Shown piece after piece: positions 6,937-11,923 of a stretch of DNA of 11,923 nt; within the stretch, counting starts at the first letter, position 1; each line of letters starts with the position of its first letter. Both the position numbers and the translations under genes were made by a program. Under the pieces are notes generated by a model. It had not been told where the DNA came from and did no database searches. It was given only the letters and a program-made list of their open reading frames with translations. This DNA comes from Candidatus Nanoarchaeia archaeon (GTDB lineage: Archaea; Nanobdellota; Nanobdellia; Woesearchaeales; CG1-02-33-12). The stretch is taken from contig JAQTRH010000027.1 of the NCBI GenBank assembly GCA_028711925.1, positions 1-11,923 of the forward strand, in the 5' to 3' direction.

Positions 6937-7285
6937 TTTTCTTATATTTTTTGTAGTAGCTTTTATAATCATCCAACATCTGGTTTATGAGAATCTTATC
7001 TTTTTCCAAAATTGTTTCCAGAGCAACTTTCTTTTTTGCCTTGAACAAATAAATTTCCTGAATAATCTTGCCAATATCATCTTTGTTTATATCCCAAATC
7101 TTAACATTCTCCTGTGGATTGACATGTTGTTGCTCGGTATCAGGCATCCATGCAATCTCTCCGTCATAACGCATAAGTGTACAAAATTCATAGGGGCCAA
7201 TTTTTCCATCTTTAGTGTATTCTGTTCTTGAAATGGAAATTCTGTAATCTCTTATATGTTTATAATAAGGTTTTTTATTGTTCAT
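6926..7285 (-). CDS. Hypothetical 119-aa protein, second gene of the HD unit
   Basis: I do not recognise a family. The N-terminal half looks like beta-strands (HIRDYRISISRTEYT, YEFCTLMRYDGEIAWMPD), and the C-terminal half is predicted helical and strongly basic (IGKIIQEIYLFKAKKK, then DDYKSYYKKYKK). A central MRYDG...WMPDTEQQH stretch is faintly reminiscent of small DUF6516/DUF7718-like proteins from toxin-antitoxin loci, but this is not strong enough to assign. The ATG is 10 nt after the stop of the 402-aa HD gene on the same strand, so the two are almost certainly cotranscribed. There is no Shine-Dalgarno in the gap (TTTCTAGAAA). It runs tail-to-tail into nitroreductase with an 11-nt overlap. 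No signal peptide or membrane segment is visible. Confidence 0.65.
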   Translation of the reverse strand: MNNKKPYYKHIRDYRISISRTEYTKDGKIGPYEFCTLMRYDGEIAWMPDTEQQHVNPQENVKIWDINKDDIGKIIQEIYLFKAKKKVALETILEKDKILINQMLDDYKSYYKKYKKTIS

Positions 7286-7295
7286 TTTCTAGAAA

Positions 7296-8504
7296 TTATT
7301 TGACTGATGCAGGATTGTCTAATCTATTGTATCCTATTTCCAAATCTCTGAACTTTTTTATTCTTACTTCTAATGCAGGATTTTTTTTGCCTTTATACAG
7401 ATTACTGCCAATCTTAATCTCCTCTTTTGATTTTTTTATTAGCTCTTCAGTCAACCTTTCTGATGTTTCTGAGTTTAATTTATCATGCTTAATTAAAAAA
7501 TCATTTTTTTGTTTTAAGTATATGAAATTATAGTCAAGCCTATTAAGTGTTTTAGTTAAACCCCCCTCACGTAGATTGTCTGTATTGTCTATTAAATCCG
7601 CAAGTTTAGCATTTGAAACTGAACTGTAAAGTTCTATTTGTTTTTCAGGATCACCTGTTAAACTTTCTACAATCCTTATGATATCTTTACTATAAATTCG
7701 GTTGAATAATCTTATGCTGTAATCTTCATACTCCTCTTTTACATTTTTAGTGATTGAAACTAAATTATATGACAGCCAATCTGAAAATGATTTCCCATTG
7801 TAAAAACCAATACCAAAATCATATTTTGAAACAATGTCACAAATTTCCTTGAATTCTTCTTGATTTTCTGTTTTAAGTAGTTTCCTTTCTTTAGTTCCAT
7901 ATTCTCTTAATCCATGCTTGATTTCATAAACAATATTTTTATACCTCCAGTCTCTTCGTTCTTCAATGACATCATGTGGAAGAATCAGTAATTTGTCATA
8001 AAAACTTCCTCCAAGATCAGAGAGTATCCACCAAGCTCTTGTTGGATGGATAGCTATGTATGCATCCTTAAGTTTTTCTCCTCCTATCCTCTGTTTTCCG
8101 GTTTCATTTAACCTTTTTTGGACATATTCAAAAAGAGGTATTGGAATTTCGCCAAAAGCAACTTTCATCAATCCTTTTTTTATATCATAGAAATACTCTA
8201 ATTTTTTACTGTACTTAGATTCCTTAAACCAATCAAGTGTATTCTTTTCTAAAATCTTTTTATCTTTTGTTTCTAACAAAATTATGTTGTTCTTATAAAA
8301 GGGTATGTTCTTATCATCTTTTAACCTTTTGTTAATTTTATAAACAATGTCATTAATTATATTTTCGGGTGTTATAAACTTGCCAGTTCTTACATTTTCA
8401 TAAATAATACTCCTTGCATCATTAACATTTTCTAGAATACCTGGAATAATACAGTTTTTTATTTTTTCAAGCGGGTTTTCCTTTAATTTTGCGGTATTGC
8501 TCAT
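7296..8504 (-). CDS. 402-aa protein with a RelA/SpoT/MESH1-like HD hydrolase core
   Basis: The middle of this protein reads like the HD half of RelA/SpoT. YIAIHPTRAWWILSDLG (149-165) aligns with the YI-HP--VA-IL--LG helix and gives His153. KLLILPHDVIEE (171-182) aligns with ALLHDVVED and gives His177-Asp178 with Glu181/Glu182. AKLADLIDNT (299-308) aligns with KLADRLHNM and gives Asp303 and Asn307. The His153-to-His177 gap is 24 residues, the same as between the metal histidines I recall for the Streptococcus Rel hydrolase (53 and 77). The HD-to-KLAD gap is about 125 residues against about 66 there, so a large insertion is present. No ppGpp synthetase motif is visible. A 130-residue N-terminal and a 90-residue C-terminal extension are unassigned. 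A nucleotide (alarmone-like) phosphohydrolase is the inference; substrate unknown. Confidence 0.7.
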   Translation of the reverse strand: MSNTAKLKENPLEKIKNCIIPGILENVNDARSIIYENVRTGKFITPENIINDIVYKINKRLKDDKNIPFYKNNIILLETKDKKILEKNTLDWFKESKYSKKLEYFYDIKKGLMKVAFGEIPIPLFEYVQKRLNETGKQRIGGEKLKDAYIAIHPTRAWWILSDLGGSFYDKLLILPHDVIEERRDWRYKNIVYEIKHGLREYGTKERKLLKTENQEEFKEICDIVSKYDFGIGFYNGKSFSDWLSYNLVSITKNVKEEYEDYSIRLFNRIYSKDIIRIVESLTGDPEKQIELYSSVSNAKLADLIDNTDNLREGGLTKTLNRLDYNFIYLKQKNDFLIKHDKLNSETSERLTEELIKKSKEEIKIGSNLYKGKKNPALEVRIKKFRDLEIGYNRLDNPASVK

Positions 8505-8530
8505 CTTTTAAATAAGATATATTTCTTTGT

Positions 8531-8538
8531 TTATAAAT
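8531..8538 (-). promoter_or_regulatory. TATA-like box for the HD/119-aa unit
   Basis: The minus strand reads AATTTATAAAC here, centred about 30 nt before the ATG at 8504, predicting a start a few bases upstream of the gene and a very short leader without a Shine-Dalgarno. It occupies the left end of the 178-nt divergent gap; the rest of the gap (8540-8640) is AT-rich, and I see no gene or RNA in it. Confidence 0.5.
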
Positions 8539-8650
8539 TTTTCTAATTTAACTACTACAAAGTAAATAAATTATTATATATAACAGAAAGAGTATTTTAT
8601 AGTTGATAATTATTTAAACTCCGGAAAAATAGTATTTTTATTTCAGTAAA

Positions 8651-8660
8651 GATTTATATA
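8651..8660 (+). promoter_or_regulatory. TATA-like box for the XPD-like helicase
   Basis: GATTTATATA is centred about 27 nt before the ATG at 8683, with a T-rich initiator region between and no Shine-Dalgarno at proper distance. Leaderless transcription is predicted. Confidence 0.55.
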
Positions 8661-8682
8661 GAACAGGTTTTTCTTTTTTAGG

Positions 8683-10554
8683 ATGATAGCAAAAGATGAA
8701 TTAACAGAGCTTTTATTTCCCCATTCAGCTGTCAGAAAAATACAGGATTCAATGGTGATGGATGTAAAAGATGCAGTCAGAAACAAAAAAAGCATGATAA
8801 TACATGCCCCAACAGGAATAGGAAAAACTGCCGGAGTATTAGCTCCTTGTTTGTCATACGCGCTGAAAAATGACTTAACTGTATTTTTTCTTACAAATAG
8901 GCACACACAGCATTTAATAGCAATAAACACTCTGGGAAAAATAAAAGAGAAATACAGCAAGAAAATAATAGCTGCAGATATAATAGGAAAGAAATGGATG
9001 TGCCTCGTTCCAGGTGTTGAAAACCTTTACAACAATGATTTCATCGATTACTGCAGGACTATGAGAGAAGACAACAAGTGCGAGTTTTACTCAAACACAA
9101 AAAATAAATCCAATCTTAGCATCAGGGGGAAAAACGTTTTTTCTGAACTAAAAAATGTCTCTCCCTGCAGTATGGAAAAGGTAAAGGAAATATGCTCATT
9201 AAACAAGCTTTGCGCTTATGAAATGTCAACAGAGCTTGCAAAAAAAGCAAACGTGGTAATAACTGATTATTATTACTTGTTCCATCCTGACATAAGGCAG
9301 AGCTTTTTCAGCAAAACAAACAAAGAGCTGGAAAAATCAATCATAATAATAGATGAAGGGCATAACCTTGCTTCAAGAGTGCGCGATTTAATGACATCAA
9401 GGCTTTCAACAGTAATGTTAAGAAGATCTGCAAGCGAGGCAAAAAAATTCAAATACAGCAATGCAGGGCATGCAATCACCGAGATTAGAAATACGCTTGA
9501 AAACCTTACCAAGGATTTAAGTATTGGCGAAGAAAAACTCATTGAGAGAGAGCAATTCATTGATAAAATAAACCAGCTTCAGGATTATGACGAGCTTATT
9601 TCTGATTTTGAGTTTATCGGAGATGCGGTTAGAGAAACAAAAAAGCAAAGCAACATCGGCTCTCTTTCAAAATTTCTTTCTGCATGGAAAGGAGGAGACA
9701 ATGGTTTTGTAAGGATAATAGAAAAAACATCCAAATCAGTTATCCTTTCATACAGATGCCTTGACCCTTCATTGGTTACAAAGGATGTTCTTAACAATGC
9801 CTACTCTTCAATTATAATGTCAGGCACATTAACTCCTACTGATATGTACAAAGACCTTTTAAGCTTTCCAAAAAATTCAGTTGAGAAAACATACAAGAGC
9901 CCCTTTCCTGATAAAAACAAGCTTACTCTTATCATCCCTGAAACTACAACCAAATATTCAATGAGAAGCGACAGCCAGTTTAGGAGAATGGCAAGAATAT
10001 GCGCTGATATAGTCAATGATGTGCCGGGAAGTTCTGCATTATTTTTTCCAAGCTATAACATAAGAGATATGGTAAACAATTATTTTTCAAAGCTATGCAA
10101 AAAAACCACTTTTCTTGAAAAGCCTAACCTGACAAAACAGGAAAAAGAAGAAATGCTTGAAAGATTTAAGGAATATAAAAAAGATGGAGCATGCCTTTTA
10201 AGCGTTATATCAGGGTCTTTTGGCGAGGGAATTGATTTGCCTGGAGTTTTAAAGTCAGTTGTTGTGGTGGGAATACCTTTGCCGAAGCCAGATCTGGAAG
10301 CAAAAGCCTTAATAGAATATTACAACAACAAGTTTGGCAAGGGAATGGAATACGGCTATATCTTTCCTGCCTTCAACAAAGCATTGCAGAGTGCAGGGCG
10401 ATGCATAAGATCATCAAAAGATAGAGGCGTTCTTATATTTCTCGACCAGAGATATGTATGGCCAATGTACTCAAAATGCTTTCCTGCTGACTGGGATATC
10501 AAGGTTACAAAAGATTATACAAAACAAATAGATAATTTTTTCTCTGAAAAATAA
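8683..10554 (+). CDS. xpd: XPD/Rad3-family iron-sulfur DNA helicase
   Basis: This superfamily 2 helicase unwinds DNA 5'-to-3' using ATP. Walker A is APTGIGKT (42-49), Walker B is DEGH (224-227, a DEAH variant), motif V is GSFGEGIDLPG (511-521) and motif VI is QSAGRCIRS (569-577, with the arginine finger). SGTLTP (380-385) is the conserved motif that follows the second-domain boundary. Between motifs I and II lie six cysteines at 107, 124, 133, 162, 171 and 177. The XPD Fe-S cluster needs four; by spacing I favour 107, 124 or 162, 133 and 177 (CxxYE context), leaving two spare. Residues 190-205 (NVVITDYYYLFHP) are the typical segment before motif II. Length 623 aa is normal for archaeal XPD. 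Roles in repair, R-loop or replication-fork processing are inferred from the family. Confidence 0.93.
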   Translation: MIAKDELTELLFPHSAVRKIQDSMVMDVKDAVRNKKSMIIHAPTGIGKTAGVLAPCLSYALKNDLTVFFLTNRHTQHLIAINTLGKIKEKYSKKIIAADIIGKKWMCLVPGVENLYNNDFIDYCRTMREDNKCEFYSNTKNKSNLSIRGKNVFSELKNVSPCSMEKVKEICSLNKLCAYEMSTELAKKANVVITDYYYLFHPDIRQSFFSKTNKELEKSIIIIDEGHNLASRVRDLMTSRLSTVMLRRSASEAKKFKYSNAGHAITEIRNTLENLTKDLSIGEEKLIEREQFIDKINQLQDYDELISDFEFIGDAVRETKKQSNIGSLSKFLSAWKGGDNGFVRIIEKTSKSVILSYRCLDPSLVTKDVLNNAYSSIIMSGTLTPTDMYKDLLSFPKNSVEKTYKSPFPDKNKLTLIIPETTTKYSMRSDSQFRRMARICADIVNDVPGSSALFFPSYNIRDMVNNYFSKLCKKTTFLEKPNLTKQEKEEMLERFKEYKKDGACLLSVISGSFGEGIDLPGVLKSVVVVGIPLPKPDLEAKALIEYYNNKFGKGMEYGYIFPAFNKALQSAGRCIRSSKDRGVLIFLDQRYVWPMYSKCFPADWDIKVTKDYTKQIDNFFSEK

Positions 10555-10567
10555 GTGTTATAAAAAC

Positions 10568-10607
10568 TACTCCAGTATACAAAAACGTAACATTTATATA
10601 CTAGTAT
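10568..10607 (+). promoter_or_regulatory. TATA-like promoter of the winged-helix gene, bracketed by TACT/AGTA palindromes
   Basis: A TATA-like box, CATTTATATA (10591-10600), lies about 29 nt before the ATG at 10625. Two palindromes with the same half-sites flank it: TACT-CC-AGTA at 10568-10577 and TACTAGTA at 10599-10606 (extended to ATACTAGTAT). Their starts are 31 bp apart, about three helical turns. The arrangement fits an operator for a small DNA-binding protein such as the gene product immediately downstream, but binding is inference. Confidence 0.4.
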
Positions 10608-10624
10608 GATATATTACTTTACAA

Positions 10625-11041
10625 ATGGTCATATTGTTTGACTTGTTTAATATTCCAGAGGATATTTTTGAGGTGATATTCGCCACCAAACAGCAAATAG
10701 TAGTTGCTAAACTGCTTATCAACCACATAAAAGAAAACGGCGGTGAGATAGGCAAATCCGAGATGTCGCTTTTTGCGACAAAGCTGCACGATGGAGAACT
10801 CGTTGCAGAAATAGATGAACCCTCTTTTAAAGGAAAAAAAGTAAAGCTTTCATACAACAAAAGGCAGTTTTATGACAGGATATTAACTCCTATGAAAAGT
10901 ATGGGAATAATAAACTACAACCTTTACAAAAAGACATACAAGCTTTCAGACCAATTCCAGAAAGAGATGACCAACATCGGCGCGATGTGGATGGAAGAAG
11001 TGAAAAAGCCGCCAAGACAATCAAAAATCACATTCAACTAA
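10625..11041 (+). CDS. Small winged-helix-like DNA-binding protein, function unassigned
   Basis: No named family is recognised. The layout suggests a winged helix: a long helix (QQIVVAKLLINHIKENGG, about 23-40), a basic turn (SFKGKKVKLSYNK, about 67-79), then a recognition-type helix YNKRQFYDRILTPMKSMGII (77-96) followed by a strand-turn-strand (YNLYKKTYKLSDQF). 'LTPMKSMGIINY' resembles the helix-wing junction of many archaeal transcriptional regulators. At 138 aa with no effector domain it could be a local regulator or a chromatin-type factor. The final QSKITFN is PCNA-box-like only superficially. It follows XPD by 70 nt but has its own TATA-like box, so it may be independently transcribed, and it ends in a strong hairpin terminator. 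Confidence 0.6.
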   Translation: MVILFDLFNIPEDIFEVIFATKQQIVVAKLLINHIKENGGEIGKSEMSLFATKLHDGELVAEIDEPSFKGKKVKLSYNKRQFYDRILTPMKSMGIINYNLYKKTYKLSDQFQKEMTNIGAMWMEEVKKPPRQSKITFN

Positions 11042-11094
11042 GGCTCCCTGCCTTATTCTTACTACCCCCCAAACCCACAAGGGAGCCTTTTTTT
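11040..11094 (+). terminator. Hairpin-plus-T-run terminator
   Basis: A perfect 10-bp GC-rich inverted repeat, AAGGCTCCCT (11040-11049) and AGGGAGCCTT (11080-11089), encloses a 30-nt C-rich loop containing CCCCCCAAACCC, and is followed by TTTTTTT (11088-11094). The left arm begins inside the stop codon of the winged-helix gene. It has the form of a bacterial intrinsic terminator, though with a long loop. Confidence 0.7.
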
Positions 11095-11103
11095 ATTTAG
11101 AAA

Positions 11104-11113
11104 GTTTTTTATT
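11104..11113 (+). promoter_or_regulatory. TATA-like box for the HDIG protein and perhaps the tRNA
   Basis: GTTTTTTATT lies about 27 nt before the ATG at 11136. That distance, repeated at other genes here, supports starting the next CDS at 11136 and not at the TTG at 11112, which would lie within the promoter. Confidence 0.4.
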
Positions 11114-11135
11114 GAAATTGTTTTTCTTAGTATTT

Positions 11136-11687
11136 ATGCATGAAATAACAGAAAAAAAAGCAGTTGAACTTTTAAAAAAATATTCCAACAGCGAAGAAAG
11201 CTTTAATGCAGTATTAAACCATTCTAAAGCAGTTCAGAAGGCAGCATTAAGTATTGCTAAAGATGTTAAGAAAAACCATAAGATTAATTTGAACATTATA
11301 AGAGTAGGATCCTTGCTTCATGATATTGGAAGGTTTAATTGCAATAAGGAAACTTCAGTAAGACACGGCATTATTGGAAGCGAAATTTTAAGAAAAGAAA
11401 ACCTTCCTGAATATGCGGAGATAGCTGAAAGGCATGTTGGCGTTGGAATAACAATAAAAGATATAAAACAGCAGAAGCTTGACCTTCCTTTGAAGAATCT
11501 TGTTCCTGAAACAAAAGAGCAAAAAATAATAACCTATGCTGACAATCTCGTTTTTGGTAAAAGAATAGGAAATATAAACGAGGTTATTAAAAGATACAGA
11601 AAAGAGCTTGGAGAAGATTATGTTGAAAGGATTAAAAAGAGCCATAACGAGATAGAGAAGCTTAGAGGAAAAAACAATTTTTTATAA
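11136..11687 (+). CDS. HDIG-type HD-domain phosphohydrolase
   Basis: Counting from the ATG at 11136 (183 aa), the HD motifs are His29 (VLNHS), His62-Asp63 in LLHDIGR, His77 in RHGIIGSE, His100 in ERHVGVG and Asp136 in TYADN. This is a complete metal-binding set of the HDIG subgroup. Proteins of this size and pattern are found in archaea as a conserved family of unknown substrate (TIGR00295-like, from memory). Phosphomonoester or cyclic-nucleotide hydrolysis is what the superfamily does, and no accessory domain narrows it. A longer form from the TTG at 11112 would add LKLFFLVF, but it places the start inside the TATA-like box, so I reject it. The stop is 4 nt before tRNA-Val, implying one transcript or tightly abutting units. 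Confidence 0.8.
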   Translation: MHEITEKKAVELLKKYSNSEESFNAVLNHSKAVQKAALSIAKDVKKNHKINLNIIRVGSLLHDIGRFNCNKETSVRHGIIGSEILRKENLPEYAEIAERHVGVGITIKDIKQQKLDLPLKNLVPETKEQKIITYADNLVFGKRIGNINEVIKRYRKELGEDYVERIKKSHNEIEKLRGKNNFL

Positions 11688-11691
11688 TCAC

Positions 11692-11857
11692 GGGCTCATG
11701 GTCTAGCGGCTATGACGCCACCTTCACAGGGTGGATGTCCCCGGTTCAAAACAGCTGGTTACGCTCAGCTGGCACGCAAGGGCAGGCATTGAATTAAAAA
11801 TTCAAGCCCACCAAGCTCGCTAGCGCTCGCCAGTTAGTGAAAGTCCGGGTGGGCCCA
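11692..11857 (+). tRNA. tRNA-Val (anticodon CAC) interrupted by an intron in the T-loop
   Basis: Acceptor arms GGGCTCA (11692-11698) and TGGGCCC (11850-11856) pair with one G-T wobble, followed by discriminator A at 11857; CCA is not encoded (ATCA follows). The D-arm is GTCT...TGAC with a GG in its loop. The anticodon stem CCACC/GGTGG (11718-11722, 11730-11734) closes the loop TTCACAG, giving anticodon CAC at 11725-11727, which reads the valine codon GUG. The variable loop is ATGTC. The T-stem CCCGG (11740-11744) finds its partner CCGGG only at 11845-11849, about 100 nt away. Removing the intervening intron gives a normal 7-nt T-loop, TTCAAGT or TTCAAAT. No clear separate promoter is seen; TTTATAA at 11681-11687 is too close to position 1. 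It may be cotranscribed with the HDIG gene. Confidence 0.88.
11750..11842 (+). other. Archaeal tRNA intron with bulge-helix-bulge, in the T-loop
   Basis: The splice region folds as outer helix CCCGG/CCGGG, then a 4-bp helix TTCA (11745-11748) with TGAA (11838-11841), a 3-nt bulge AGT on the 3' side, a short bulge beginning AAA on the 5' side, and an inner intron helix AGCTGG/CCAGTT (11753-11758, 11830-11835). This is close to the bulge-helix-bulge cut by archaeal tRNA splicing endonuclease. The cut may be one base later on both sides (11751-11843), and both choices give a proper T-loop. Inside is a hairpin TTGAATT-AAA-AATTCAA (11789-11805) extended by GGC/GCC. CAGCTGG occurs twice (11752 and 11766), so GCCAG has two possible partners. 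No ORF or homing endonuclease fits in it. Confidence 0.75.
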
Positions 11858-11860
11858 TCA

Positions 11861-11873
11861 ATTTTCTGATTTT
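11861..11873 (+). terminator. T-rich tract after tRNA-Val
   Basis: ATTTTCTGATTTT directly follows the tRNA 3' end and is of the T-run type at which archaeal polymerase releases. Assigned by position and composition only. Confidence 0.4.
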
Positions 11874-11887
11874 AACCCTTAGAAAAG

Positions 11888-11901
11888 AAAAGGTTTATAA
11901 G
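11888..11901 (+). promoter_or_regulatory. TATA-like promoter for a gene beyond the right edge
   Basis: AAAGGTTTATAAG combines a purine-rich BRE-like element with a good archaeal TATA box at 11894-11901. Transcription would begin near 11920-11926, at or beyond the window end. The target gene is not visible. Confidence 0.5.
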
Positions 11902-11923
11902 CTTGAAAATCAATATCCTTGCA

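Noticed and set aside
6926..7285. 119-aa protein as a DUF6516-type toxin
   Set aside because: The resemblance is limited to a short RYDG...H pattern; key histidines of that family are not clearly present. Left unassigned.
8540..8640. AT-rich part of the divergent gap as a replication origin or RNA gene
   Set aside because: No origin-recognition-box repeats, paired stems or conserved RNA motif could be found; it reads as ordinary promoter DNA.
8683..10554. Assignment of the helicase to DinG rather than XPD
   Set aside because: The 623-aa length, cysteine region and motif set suit archaeal XPD, and no exonuclease domain is attached. DinG shares the Fe-S fold, so the boundary is not absolute.
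11020..11038. C-terminal QSKITFN as a PCNA-interacting (PIP) box
   Set aside because: The spacing between the Ile and the aromatic residue is one short and the second aromatic position is absent, so it does not meet the consensus.
11112..11135. TTG-initiated N-terminal extension of the HDIG protein
   Set aside because: It would begin within the TATA-like box at 11104-11113 and adds a short hydrophobic stretch not expected in the family; ATG 11136 is better placed.
11818..11825. CGCTAGCG palindrome in the tRNA intron as a protein-binding or mobile-element site
   Set aside because: It is short, lies in a structured RNA, and has no flanking duplication or ORF to suggest insertion.

Overview
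The window is AT-rich and looks like a stretch of archaeal chromosome. Evidence: a Rad3/XPD-type iron-sulfur helicase, an ATP-dependent DNA ligase, a DHH/DHHA1 phosphoesterase of the archaeal RecJ-like kind, a tRNA-Val gene interrupted by an intron with a bulge-helix-bulge, no encoded CCA, and TATA-like boxes about 25-30 nt before most first genes. A class III (oxygen-sensitive) ribonucleotide reductase points to an anaerobe. Compact genes and lysine-rich proteins are compatible with a DPANN lineage (Woesearchaeota/Pacearchaeota-like), but that placement is an impression and not a demonstration.

Layout. 1-3010 (+) is a tightly packed deoxynucleotide operon: the C-terminal part of NrdD (its 5' end lies outside the window), a separate 42-codon ORF carrying the glycyl-radical motif, the radical-SAM activase NrdG, a small P-loop nucleotide-kinase-like protein, and dCMP deaminase. 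Junctions are ATGA, TAATG, 7 nt, and a 20-nt overlap. 3051-4070 (+) is a DHH phosphoesterase. 4071-4236 holds a probable terminator and an 11-codon lysine-rich minus-strand ORF with a good Shine-Dalgarno. 4237-6162 (-) is a DNA ligase with a four-cysteine insertion, divergent from a nitroreductase-family flavoprotein (6244-6936, +). 6926-8504 (-) is a two-gene unit: a 402-aa protein in which I recognise a RelA/SpoT/MESH1-type HD hydrolase core, followed by an unassigned 119-aa protein. 8683-10554 (+) is the XPD-like helicase and 10625-11041 (+) a small winged-helix-like protein ending in a strong hairpin-plus-U-run. 11136-11687 (+) is an HDIG-type HD protein, followed 4 nt later by tRNA-Val(CAC) with a roughly 93-nt intron in the T-loop. 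A further TATA-like promoter at the right edge points to a gene outside the window.

How it fits together. The first operon reduces ribonucleotides anaerobically and moves dCMP to dUMP for thymidylate synthesis. Ligase, XPD and the DHH protein belong to DNA/RNA maintenance. The points most worth following are the split NrdD, the T-loop intron, the RSH-like HD protein with its small partner, and the cysteine insertion in the ligase. I saw no transposon, CRISPR array or phage module.
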